DNA of 64,000 bases from Streptomyces triculaminicus (GTDB lineage: Bacteria > Actinomycetota > Actinomycetes > Streptomycetales > Streptomycetaceae): NCBI RefSeq assembly GCF_017349075.1, contig NZ_JAFMOF010000004.1, positions 186,001 through 250,000 on the forward strand, written 5' to 3'. Made by a program: the position numbers and the translations under genes. Below the pieces are notes generated by a model. The model searched no databases and was not told the origin of the DNA. It saw nothing but the letters and a program-made list of their open reading frames with translations. Below are positions 25,884-33,901 of the stretch, in pieces (position 1 is the stretch's first letter; each line of letters starts with the position of its first letter).

Positions 25884-27368
25884 TCAGCGGCTGTTCACGG
25901 ATACCTCGTTCGAGGTGGTGACCGCATTTGGATCGGTGGAACGTTGCGGCGCCGCGGGGCCTTCCGCGGGCTTGGACCTCGCCAGCCACAGGCCGGTGAA
26001 CACGGCGGTGGCCAATGTGACGGCGCCGGCCGTGACGAAGGCGCTGTTGAGGCCGGTCTCGAAGGAGGCGCCGCCGGATTGCCGGGTGCGGACGACGGCT
26101 CCGAGTACCGCCACGCCGAGCACCGCGCCGATCTGCCGGGTGGTGCTGCTGATGCCTGATGCGAGGCCGCCTTCCTGCGGGCTGACCGCTTGGATGGCGG
26201 CGCCCGTCAGCGGGGACATGGTCAGGGCGAAGCCGATGCCGACGACTCCCAGCCGCCACCACACGTTCCCGTAGCCGGTGTCGGCGTGCACCATGCCCAG
26301 CGCCAGCAGTCCCAGCCCGGCCAGGGCCAGGCCGATGGTGACCACGATGCGGAAGCCGTACCGGGCGGCGAGCCGGCCCGCGTACGGGCTGACGATCACC
26401 ATGGCGAGGGAGACGGGGAGGGTCTGCAGGCCGGCGCGCAGGATCGAGCTGCCCTGGACGTACACGAAGAACTGGGAGAAGAAGAACGACGAGCCCATGA
26501 GCGCGAACCCCACCACGACCATGGCGGTGTTGGACACGGTGAACAGTCGCTGCCGGAACAGCCGCAGCGGCAGCATCGGAGCGGGACGACGCGCTTCGAC
26601 GGCGACGAAGGCGGCGAGGAGGATCACCGCGGCGGCGAAGCTGCCCAGGATCATCGGCGACGTCCAGCCGCGGGCACCACCCTCGATCAGCCCGTAGGTC
26701 AGTGCCCCCACCGCCAGAACGGACAACACCGTGCCCGGGATGTCGATCGCGGGAGCGCTCGGATTGCGGGACTCTTCAAGGCTGCGCAGGCCGATCAGCA
26801 GCAGGACCACGCCGATGGGGAGATTGACCAGGAAGATGGCGGGCCAGCCGAAGGCTTCTGTCAGCACGCCGCCGGCCACGGGGCCTGCGGCCAGACCGAT
26901 TCCGCTCAATCCGGCCCACAGCCCGATCGCCTTGATTCGTTCTTGCGGCACGGGATAGGCGGCCACGAGCAGGGCCAGCGAGGCAGGGCTCAGCGCCGCG
27001 GCTCCGATGCCCTGCAGCACCCGGCCGGCGACCAGCCAGCCGACCGAGGGAGCGAGGCTGCACAGCACCGACGCGGCGGTGAACACCACCACGCCGGTCA
27101 GGTACACCCGCTTGCGGCCGAACCGGTCGGCGAAGATACCGCCGGACAGCAGCAGCATGGCGACCAGCAGTACGTACGCGTCGACGATCCATTGCAGACC
27201 GGTCAGCTGAGTGTGCAGCCGGTGCTGCATATCGGGCAGCGCCGCTCCAACAATCGTGTTGTCGAGCAGGACCATGAACTGGCCTAGGCAGGTCACCGTG
27301 AGCAGCACGGCCCGGTTTGATCGACTGCCTACGGCCGCATGTGATGCAGCGATGGGGATTCCTCTCAA
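25884..27368 (-). CDS. MFS drug efflux transporter, DHA2 (EmrB/QacA) type
   Basis: A 494-residue integral membrane protein with about 14 helices. Motif A of the MFS appears as GGIFADRFGRKRVYLTGVVV, the family start as CLGQFMVLLDNTIVGAALPD with the conserved D(N)T, and motif C as LSGIGLAAGPVAGGVLTEAF. Such proton-driven pumps export drugs or the cell's own antibiotics. The frame starts with a TTG at 27368; no better start is obvious. It is divergent from a TetR gene, its probable repressor, and ends at a very strong hairpin. Confidence 0.93.
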   Translation of the reverse strand: MRGIPIAASHAAVGSRSNRAVLLTVTCLGQFMVLLDNTIVGAALPDMQHRLHTQLTGLQWIVDAYVLLVAMLLLSGGIFADRFGRKRVYLTGVVVFTAASVLCSLAPSVGWLVAGRVLQGIGAAALSPASLALLVAAYPVPQERIKAIGLWAGLSGIGLAAGPVAGGVLTEAFGWPAIFLVNLPIGVVLLLIGLRSLEESRNPSAPAIDIPGTVLSVLAVGALTYGLIEGGARGWTSPMILGSFAAAVILLAAFVAVEARRPAPMLPLRLFRQRLFTVSNTAMVVVGFALMGSSFFFSQFFVYVQGSSILRAGLQTLPVSLAMVIVSPYAGRLAARYGFRIVVTIGLALAGLGLLALGMVHADTGYGNVWWRLGVVGIGFALTMSPLTGAAIQAVSPQEGGLASGISSTTRQIGAVLGVAVLGAVVRTRQSGGASFETGLNSAFVTAGAVTLATAVFTGLWLARSKPAEGPAAPQRSTDPNAVTTSNEVSVNSR

Positions 27369-27445
27369 TCGTCAGTTGCGCCCGGCCACGGTCGACGCGG
27401 GCGACGCGGGCGGCGATACACCCGAGCGCTCTAAAGCAGTCGGCG

Positions 27446-27503
27446 ACTGCGTTAGGTGACTGTAAGGAGGGTTGCCTCGCAAACGCAAGTCACTACTGCG
27501 TTA
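27446..27503. promoter_or_regulatory. Repeated motif in the MFS/TetR divergent promoter
   Basis: ACTGCGTTA occurs twice in direct orientation (27446-27454 and 27495-27503), and GTGACT / AGTCAC form an inverted pair between them. The repeats lie in the 145-bp divergent region and are plausible TetR-family operator elements. Confidence 0.55.
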
Positions 27504-27513
27504 AGGTGGGGGC

Positions 27514-28080
27514 ATGAACGAGGGACAGCGAGCTCGGCGGCCCGGCGGGCGCAGCGCCCGCGTCGGCGTGCAGGTGCACCAGGCCGTCACCGACCTCATC
27601 AGCGAGCGCGGCTACGGCAACTTCACCGTCGGCGAGGTCGCAGCCCGCGCGGGCGTGGCCGACAGCAGCATCTACCGCCGGTGGGGCAACCTGGAGACCC
27701 TGCTCACCGACGTGGCGCTCACCCGCCTCAACGCGCAGTCGCCGATGCCCGACACCGGGAGCCTGGCCGGCGACCTGCGCACCTACGCGGCCCAAGTGGC
27801 CCGCGAGATCACCGGACCCGACGGTCTGGCGGTGGTGCGCCTGGCCGTCGCCCTGTCGAGCAACGGTCAGCAGGGCCTGCAGGCTCGTGACGACCTCCGC
27901 GACGAACGCACCCGGCAACTGCAGTCCATGCTCGATCGCGCCCGCGAACGCGGCGAGCACGCACCCGACGCGCTCGGCGTGCTGGACCACATCCTGGCCC
28001 CGATGTACATCCGCGTCCTGTTCGGCTTGGGCCCGCTCACCCCGGACTACATCGACGGGCTGGTCGACCGGTTGCTGTGA
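27514..28080 (+). CDS. TetR/AcrR-family transcriptional regulator
   Basis: A 188-residue regulator with the N-terminal HTH in YGNFTVGEVAARAGVADSSI YRRWGNLETLLTDVAL and a helical ligand-binding C-terminal domain (TetR_C-type, ending YIRVLFGLGPLTPDYIDGLV). ATG 27514 is at the end of the divergent region shared with the MFS pump, whose expression it probably represses until a pump substrate binds. Confidence 0.92.
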   Translation: MNEGQRARRPGGRSARVGVQVHQAVTDLISERGYGNFTVGEVAARAGVADSSIYRRWGNLETLLTDVALTRLNAQSPMPDTGSLAGDLRTYAAQVAREITGPDGLAVVRLAVALSSNGQQGLQARDDLRDERTRQLQSMLDRARERGEHAPDALGVLDHILAPMYIRVLFGLGPLTPDYIDGLVDRLL

Positions 28081-28188
28081 CCTCAACCCGGTCCCCAGGA
28101 TCAGCCCTCGGACGCGGTGCCAGGGCTCCGTGAGGTGCGGGTGTCCCAGAACCGGAGACGTTCACCCTGCACGTCTACGACGGCGGCC

Positions 28189-28213
28189 GGCACCTGCGGC
28201 ACCCGCAGGTGCC
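28189..28213 (+). terminator. Hairpin downstream of the TetR gene
   Basis: GGCACCTGCGG and CCGCAGGTGCC pair perfectly (11 bp) with a 3-nt loop, about 110 nt after the TetR stop. Confidence 0.5.
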
Positions 28214-28428
28214 CGGGCCTGCCGCTGCCCCGGCTCTGACGGGGCCCGTACTCTCCAGGCGCCCCGGGCGGGGAGAGCGCCGGCCTCGACCCGGGAGCCT
28301 GGCAGTTCGGCTGCGCTTCTACCAGGTCCGAGGACCGGGTCGGGGTACTTCGTCGACACCCGCGCCCGCTGCACACCGGCGCCTCTGCCGTCCAGCCCGA
28401 CAGGTGATCACGGGGGTGATGGAAGGGA

Positions 28429-28605
28429 CTAAGTAGCGGGCGGGATCTGGGTCTGGACGGGGGGGACCACTTCAACGTGCGTGGCCGGGGCGTCGAAGAC
28501 GATGCCGGCCGGCTCGGCGACGTCGCGACCGGCCACCTGGGCGTGAGCCCACAACGTGATCGACACCGTGCCGCCGTTCACGGCTACCTCCAGGACGTCG
28601 TCCAC
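28429..28605 (-). CDS. Short coding-like ORF, unknown
   Basis: A 58-residue frame from GTG 28605 (DDVLEVAVNGGTVSITLWAH ... THVEVVPPVQTQIPPAT) has strong codon bias and a beta-strand-like pattern. The same frame upstream, separated by one TGA, reads CTLEWVFRVVGVKWSGG, so this could be the end of a longer gene broken by a stop, or two short genes. The remaining sequence from 28081 to 28807 shows nothing else convincing. Confidence 0.35.
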   Translation of the reverse strand: MDDVLEVAVNGGTVSITLWAHAQVAGRDVAEPAGIVFDAPATHVEVVPPVQTQIPPAT

Positions 28606-28807
28606 CCCTGCCTCTGGTCATCCCCCCGACCACTTCACCCCCACGACACGGAACACCCACTCGAGCGTGCAGTTGGCCCGTCCGGTCGGCTTCAACGCTC
28701 AGGTCCCGCGGGCGTGGAGGTCTCGCCGGGGGCTGCTCCGCCTCGCCGAACGGCGATGATGAGTGCGGGCGCCGCTGTGGCGCCGGTGGGTTCACAGGGG
28801 TGGGGCG

Positions 28808-29671
28808 ATGATCGAGGTCGGGCGGCAGGGCGCGTTCAGCGTGAACAGTGTCGGTGTGGAGCGCCGGCCGTTCCCGTTGAGTTTCAGCGTCCGCCAGGCT
28901 GCGGGAATGTGGGTGGTGGCCGCCGGCGCGGCCCAGGCGGGTGAGTTGGCCGACCTGCTCGCGACTGCGGCGAACGGCTCCGTCGCGGTGGTCTCGTTGG
29001 AGACCAACTCCTACCTGGATGAGGACTGGCAGTCGCTGCGGCCGTCGCTGATCGCGGCCGACCTCGGCGTGCCGTGCACGGTTCACCCCCTCGGATCCTG
29101 GGCGTCCGGCACGTACGGACTCGCGGAGGAGATCCTGGTGCTGGACCGCGACCAGCTGCCCCGTCTCCTCGACGGCACCTGGGCTCCGTACGAGCTGACG
29201 CTGATCGACGTGCCCACCGGTGCGACACCGGAACAGCTTGACGAACTCGCCCTCGTGCTCGGCACGACCGGCATCGACGAGCCGCTCCTGGGCCGCCTGG
29301 GAGACTCCTCCCGGTTCTGGTTCTCCGGCCACGACGACTGCTACCTGTGGCTGGAAACCCGGGACTCCGCCCTGCCGGCCGCGGTTCTGGCCCGCCTGCT
29401 GACCCTGTTGGCCGGCTCCGCCATCGCCGCACTCACCGACAGGCCCTCGTCATGCGTTCCCGAGCCCGAGCCATGTCTGCCTGAGCGGCTGATGGCCACC
29501 GCACCCCACTGGATCGGAGCGCTGGACACGGCCACCGAGGAACTGGTGACGATCAGGATGGCCGCCCTGCCGGACCCATGGCAGCTGGATGTTCCGATTC
29601 CACAGCGGGCGGATCTGACGGCGGTGCTCGACGTACGGCACGGGACCTGGCGGATCACCCCGCCGGAGTGA
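28808..29671 (+). CDS. Hypothetical protein
   Basis: A 287-residue soluble protein from ATG 28808 (MIEVGRQGAFSVNSVGVERR). It has alternating hydrophobic strands and acidic helices (LIDVPTGATPEQLDELALVL, DDCYLWLETRDSALPAAVLA) and no signal peptide, membrane span or motif I recognise. Codon use is uniform and typical, so it is likely a real gene. It has no operon partners. Confidence 0.6.
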   Translation: MIEVGRQGAFSVNSVGVERRPFPLSFSVRQAAGMWVVAAGAAQAGELADLLATAANGSVAVVSLETNSYLDEDWQSLRPSLIAADLGVPCTVHPLGSWASGTYGLAEEILVLDRDQLPRLLDGTWAPYELTLIDVPTGATPEQLDELALVLGTTGIDEPLLGRLGDSSRFWFSGHDDCYLWLETRDSALPAAVLARLLTLLAGSAIAALTDRPSSCVPEPEPCLPERLMATAPHWIGALDTATEELVTIRMAALPDPWQLDVPIPQRADLTAVLDVRHGTWRITPPE

Positions 29672-30012
29672 TACCAGGAGCCACGAGAAGAATCGGGGGC
29701 CTGACCGTGCCCTCCCTTCCAGGCCACCCTCGCCCTTCCCCTGGTGAGCATCGAAGTTGTCCATCCGGGCCACGTGCACCATGGCTGAGGCTCCGCAACC
29801 CTGGACGCGTGATCCCCCGCCGCCGCGCGGGCCACTGGACGGCTGGGCCACGAGGACCCCGAGCCGCGTGGCCCAGCACCGATCCCTGCGGCGGCCGCAG
29901 GTGAGAGCGGTGTGGACGGGCACGGTGGTCATCGGCCTCATCGCCCTACCTGTCCGCCTGCTTCTTGCCGTGCTACTCGCAACGACCATCGGCTCCCGAT
30001 GTCCGGCCGCTT
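29672..30012. other. Intergenic stretch, nothing seen
   Basis: No frame with gene-like content on either strand and no clear hairpin in these 340 bases. Confidence 0.45.
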
Positions 30013-31263
30013 TCAGACGACGCTGATCGGCGCCGGGCTCTCGGGGAGCTGCCAGCTGCCGCCGCGGTCCCCCTTCGAAAGGCGCGCGGCGAGATCGGGA
30101 ACGTGCAGGAAGCAGGCCAGTGCGGTGGCGGCCTGGAAGGCGTCGATCGCACGTTGGGTCATCGGCATGCCCAGGCGCAGGAGACGCGGATTCACTTCGC
30201 CCTGGATCTCGTCGACGAAGGGCCGCAGCACGCTGTCGTAGTTCGCCAGTGCGGTCGGCAGGTCGCCCGGGTGCCGGTTGATCTCGCCGGCCAGGACGTA
30301 GGCGCCCACCAGGCCGCCGGAGATGCCCATGCCGCTGTAAGGGGAAGCACAGTGGGCGGCGTCGCCGGCAAGGACCACGCGGCCCTTGGACCAGGTGTCG
30401 GTCCGGACCTGGACGATCTCCTGGGAGTAGAAGAAAGGGCTCGTCTGCATACCGCCGATGAAGCGCTCGGTCTGCCAGCCCGCGTCGCGGAACCTGCTCG
30501 CCCAGAACTCCCGTTGGCGCTCGACGGGTTTCCGGTGGATCGCCGAGGCCTCCTCGGACTCCTCCCGCATCACGAAGTACACCTGGGTCTCGGTCGGGTT
30601 GTGGCTGCGGCGCATGATCTGACGACCGCCCGGGACCATGTAGGTGTCCCGGATGTCGCTGTCGGACGCTATGCGCGGGATGAACCAGTAGGCCATGTGG
30701 ATGCCGACCCGCCAGTACGGGTCGAAGTCCGCGGGGAGGATCGCCTGACGGATGCGCGATCCCTGCCCGTCCGCGGCGACCAGGAGGTCGAACTCGCCGG
30801 AAGTCCCGTCGGAGAAGTGCGCGATGACCTTCTGTTCGTCCTGCTCGAAGCCCTCCACGCTCACGCCGAAGACGTACTCGGTGTCGTCCTTCGACGCGTC
30901 GTGCAGGATGCGTACCAAGTCACCGCGCATGATCTCGTACTCGGAAGTGAGGGTCTGCCGGCCACGGCCGGAGGTGTTGGCCATGATCGTCGCCTTGGCC
31001 CTGCCGCGCGCGTCGACGAAAGCAACACCCGCCTCGTCCACCAGCTGGCCGCGGACGGCGTCAAGAAGCCCCATACGCTCGACGGCCTCGATGCCCTGCC
31101 CCCGGAGGTCGACCTGCGCCCCGGTGGCCCGCAGCGCCGGAAAGCGTTCGACGACGGTCACCCTGTGGCCGCCCCGCGTGAGCCAGAAAGCCAGCGCCTG
31201 GCCTGCTATCCCGCCGCCGGCAACAAGGACCCGCAGGGGGCGCGCCCCCGATCCGTTGGCCAT
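30013..31263 (-). CDS. FAD-dependent monooxygenase, Tet(X)-like
   Basis: A 416-residue group A flavoprotein monooxygenase. FAD-binding GxGxxG is in VLVAGGGIAGQALAFWLTRG, the DG motif in LLVAADGQGSRIRQAIL and the GD motif in VVLAGDAAHCASPYSGMGIS. The overall layout and length are those of Tet(X)-type enzymes and related hydroxylases of small aromatic or polyketide substrates. Of three possible starts, ATG 31263 has GAGG 8 nt upstream. It is divergent from a TetR gene across two tetO-like palindromes, which makes a drug-inducible monooxygenase likely; the substrate is unknown. Confidence 0.9.
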   Translation of the reverse strand: MANGSGARPLRVLVAGGGIAGQALAFWLTRGGHRVTVVERFPALRATGAQVDLRGQGIEAVERMGLLDAVRGQLVDEAGVAFVDARGRAKATIMANTSGRGRQTLTSEYEIMRGDLVRILHDASKDDTEYVFGVSVEGFEQDEQKVIAHFSDGTSGEFDLLVAADGQGSRIRQAILPADFDPYWRVGIHMAYWFIPRIASDSDIRDTYMVPGGRQIMRRSHNPTETQVYFVMREESEEASAIHRKPVERQREFWASRFRDAGWQTERFIGGMQTSPFFYSQEIVQVRTDTWSKGRVVLAGDAAHCASPYSGMGISGGLVGAYVLAGEINRHPGDLPTALANYDSVLRPFVDEIQGEVNPRLLRLGMPMTQRAIDAFQAATALACFLHVPDLAARLSKGDRGGSWQLPESPAPISVV

Positions 31264-31280
31264 GCCCATCACCTCAAAAA

Positions 31281-31326
31281 TCTATCAGTGAATGGTTCCT
31301 CTCCAGAGTCATCTGTCAGCGATAGA
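31281..31326. promoter_or_regulatory. Two tetO-like operators in the monooxygenase/TetR divergon
   Basis: TCTATCAGTGAATGG (31281-31295) and TCTGTCAGCGATAGA (31312-31326) each resemble the tet operator core TCTATCA-N-TGATAGA (four and two mismatches). Together their outer halves form the inverted pair AATCTATC / GATAGATT. They fill the 72-bp region between the divergent starts. Confidence 0.75.
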
Positions 31327-31335
31327 TTCGTCAAC

Positions 31336-31926
31336 GTGACCAAGGTGAACCGTGAGATCGTCGTCTCCGAAGCGCTCGACCTGCTCGACGAGGTCGGGCT
31401 GGACACGGTCAGTACGCGGCGGCTGGCGAAGCGGCTGGGCGTCGAACAGCCCTCTCTCTACTGGTACTTCCGCACCAAGAAGGACCTCCTGACGGCCATG
31501 GCGGAGGCGGCGATGGCGCCGCATGCGGCCGCTCCGCTGCCGACGCCCGACGACGACTGGCGCGACTGGTTCCTGGACAACATGCGAAGCTTCCGGCGCA
31601 CCCTGCTGATGCGCCGGGACGGCGCGCGCCTCCACGCAGGCAGCACCCCTGCCAACGACCTCGACCGGATCCGCCGCAAGATGGACTTCCTGGTCACCTC
31701 CGGAGTGCCTGAGCGGGACGCGCAGATGGCGATGCTGGCCGCCGGCCGTTTCACGGTCGGGAGTGTCCTGGAGGAACAGGCGGACGCCGGCTCCGGCGAC
31801 GGCTCGGATCCACCGGCGGACATACCTGTGATCGACTACGAGTCGGCATTCGAGGCCGGCCTGACCCTCATCTTGGACGGCCTGGTGAACCGCACCGCAA
31901 TGCGGGCCGCGCCTCCCTGTCGGTAG
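31336..31926 (+). CDS. TetR-family regulator (TetR_C-like)
   Basis: A 196-residue regulator from GTG 31336. The HTH is VSTRRLAKRLGVEQPSLYWY FRTKKDLLTAMAEAA, close to the TetR(B/D) recognition helix (QPTLYWHVKNK), which fits the tetO-like operators beside it. The C-terminal domain resembles TetR_C (LDRIRRKMDFLVTSGVPERD, GRFTVGSVLEEQA). It probably represses the divergent Tet(X)-like gene and itself. Confidence 0.92.
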   Translation: MTKVNREIVVSEALDLLDEVGLDTVSTRRLAKRLGVEQPSLYWYFRTKKDLLTAMAEAAMAPHAAAPLPTPDDDWRDWFLDNMRSFRRTLLMRRDGARLHAGSTPANDLDRIRRKMDFLVTSGVPERDAQMAMLAAGRFTVGSVLEEQADAGSGDGSDPPADIPVIDYESAFEAGLTLILDGLVNRTAMRAAPPCR

Positions 31927-31933
31927 ACAATGG

Positions 31934-32335
31934 CACCGTCCCATCGCCGCGCTCGCTCGCGCACACGGCGTCAGCCGCGGCGCCATCCGCACGGCCGTCG
32001 CCGACTTCATGCCCGAGCACACCGCCGTCGGCCGCGAGGATGCCCCGGCCCCGGAGCTACCGGTCACCCTCGACGTGCCGGGCAAGGGCAAGGTCGCCGA
32101 CTTCCTCCGCGCCGCCAAGCTGGAGCCCGCCGAGCGGGCCGCGCTCGACCACGGCGTGACCGTACGGCGAGGCCAGGGCTACACCCTCCGCGTCAGCGCC
32201 CTCCCCTCCGTGCACCGCGGACTCCTCGCCCGCTGCCAATCCCTCGACGGCGCCCACGTTCGGATACTCCCCGAGGGCCAGTCCGTCCAGCCCTTCGCTG
32301 TCATGAGCGGAACAGGTGATCGTGGATCTTGTTAG
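31934..32335 (+). CDS. HTH-containing protein fragment, copy 1 of an inverted pair
   Basis: The frame reads RPIAALARAHGVSRGAIRTA VADFMPEHT, a recombinase- or invertase-like HTH, followed by PVTLDVPGKGKVADFLRAAK and DHGVTVRRGQGYTLRVSALP SVHRGLLARCQSL. No clear start precedes the HTH; ATG 32009 would drop it. A closely similar sequence lies inverted at 35538-35930. The family is unknown to me; the HTH suggests DNA binding. Confidence 0.45.
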   Translation, partial: HRPIAALARAHGVSRGAIRTAVADFMPEHTAVGREDAPAPELPVTLDVPGKGKVADFLRAAKLEPAERAALDHGVTVRRGQGYTLRVSALPSVHRGLLARCQSLDGAHVRILPEGQSVQPFAVMSGTGDRGSC

Positions 32336-32615
32336 GATCCAGGAAATCCAGGGGAGGGAACCCATAAGCGACGGATACAACGATGTCAAGGCCGCAGCGG
32401 GCGAGGCATATAAGGAAATCTGGGGCGGCTGGTTGTTCGCCGGAATCGTGGCGGTCGCTGTTGCGTGGTTCACCGACGACGACTCGGTTGTCGGCATCAT
32501 CGCGGATTTCACCGCCAAGTGGGGCTGGATCCCCTCGACCCTGATCGCCCTGGTTCTCTGCGGCCGGGTATCCGACCGGGAGAAGGAAGCACGCAAGCGC
32601 GCCCTCGGGCGCTGA
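32316..32615 (+). CDS. Small membrane protein, unknown
   Basis: A 99-residue protein from GTG 32316, overlapping the end of the preceding frame by 20 nt. It has two hydrophobic stretches (GGWLFAGIVAVAVAWF and GWIPSTLIALVLCGRV) and charged ends (VKAAAGEAYKEI, SDREKEARKRALGR). Codon use is good. Family not recognised. Confidence 0.55.
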   Translation: MIVDLVRIQEIQGREPISDGYNDVKAAAGEAYKEIWGGWLFAGIVAVAVAWFTDDDSVVGIIADFTAKWGWIPSTLIALVLCGRVSDREKEARKRALGR

Positions 32616-32789
32616 CCGTTGAAGAGCAGCGCGGACGGCCGAGGCGGCCGCGCCCAGAGGGAAGCGGCCTGCGCCTTCCGCCGTCGCAGCAGCGCCCACT
32701 GATTCGCTCGAGCGGGACAGCCGCCCCTTCGGCCTGGCCTGTCGTGTAGGGGTGCCGGCAAGAACCGTGTCACCAGACGCGAACGACGG

Positions 32790-32950
32790 AGCTACTCCGC
32801 TGACTTCGTAGGTCGGGGTAGTTCGGGGTAGTTCGGGCACGGCCGTCGCCTCAGCGGGCGCGGCCCGACCGCCCTTCAGCTCGGGCACGTACTTGTAGAT
32901 GGTGTTGCGGGACACCGAGGAGCTTGGCGATCGAGGCGACAGGCTGTCCA
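32790..32950 (-). pseudogene. Serine recombinase C-terminal HTH remnant
   Basis: The minus strand reads PVASIAKLL then, after a one-base shift, SVSRNTIYKYVPELKGGR, the C-terminal HTH of Tn3-type resolvases (usually PVASIAKLLGVSRNTIYKYV). The catalytic domain is absent. Confidence 0.65.
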
Positions 32951-33345
32951 CCGGCAACAGCAACGGCGAGCTGAAGTCCGCGGTCCAGGTGAAGACCGGC
33001 TTCGCCTATGGCACCGACTCCGGCATGAGCGAGGAACTCGACAGCGACTCCCCCACGGCCCTGTCCGCCCAGCCCCGCACGGTGTACGACGCCTACGCTG
33101 CCTGCCCGTCGTTCACCAACACCTCGGGCTCGTCCCCTATCGACGCGACGGCCGTCAAGGCATCGTTCCCGAGCTGGGGGACGAACGCCACGGGGTCACC
33201 ATCACTATGCGCGGGCCCGGGGGGCACGGTAATCATGAAGCAGATCGCCATTCGCAAGGGCAACGTGGCGGTGCTTCTCATGGGCAGCCCAGGCCTCGTC
33301 GACAAGCACATCGAAACGGCCCTGAACAAGGTAACGCCCGGCTGA
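32942..33345 (+). pseudogene. C-terminal part of a secreted/sensor-domain-like protein
   Basis: From about 32942 the plus strand encodes ~134 residues (TGNSNGELKSAVQVKTGFAY ... TVYDAYAACPSFTNTSGSSP ... IRKGNVAVLLMGSPGLVDKH), a pattern like the extracellular PknH_C/sensor domains of actinobacterial lipoproteins. There is no start or signal peptide; the frame begins exactly where the resolvase remnant on the other strand ends, so the 5' part was replaced by a recombination event. Confidence 0.55.
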
Positions 33346-33490
33346 TCTCAGGTTCAGGGAGGCCGCCCGCTGGCGTGCGGCGCCGAGATGAGCGGATCAA
33401 CGGGCTCCGCATGGAAGCAGGTGGCACAGTCCTCCTACTGACTCAGGGGGTTCCCCGCCGCCCCTGGGATCTGCTCGAGGGCGTTCCCGG

Positions 33491-33769
33491 CTACAAAGGC
33501 CAGACGGCTGCACCGTCACGCACCACCAGCAGCTTGGGCTGGACCTCTTCGCAGAACCGGATCCATCCCAGATGGACGTCCCGGCCATCAAAGTGTCGGT
33601 GCGCATCGGCGGCCTTGGTCGCGATCCAGCTGAGGAGTTCGCCCGTGCGGTCGAAATCATCGCGGTGGATCTCTTGCCGAGTCGTCAGCGCCCAGGCACC
33701 GTTGCGGGTGTCCTGCCTGCGCACGAGAGCCGAAACCAGCGCTCCACCTGGCTTGAAACGCCTCACCAT
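33491..33769 (-). CDS. Hypothetical protein, possibly frameshifted at its start
   Basis: A 92-residue frame (MVRRFKPGGALVSALVRRQD ... GRDVHLGWIRFCEEVQPKLL) with good codon use. Just upstream, in another frame to about 33930, lies another coding-like stretch (SCDGISVLGPKPEILRIVTR), so the real gene may be longer with a one-base shift near 33790. It lies downstream of the repeat protein and Imm63-like gene on the same strand. Confidence 0.45.
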   Translation of the reverse strand: MVRRFKPGGALVSALVRRQDTRNGAWALTTRQEIHRDDFDRTGELLSWIATKAADAHRHFDGRDVHLGWIRFCEEVQPKLLVVRDGAAVWPL

Positions 33770-33901
33770 GGCAGCCCAGAAGCGGCTCGGGACGGTCCTC
33801 CACGACCGCTTCCCCGTGCTCGTCCTCCACCACGACCGGAAACCTGGTCACGATGCGGAGGATCTCCGGCTTGGGGCCCAGAACCGAGATGCCATCGCAG
33901 C

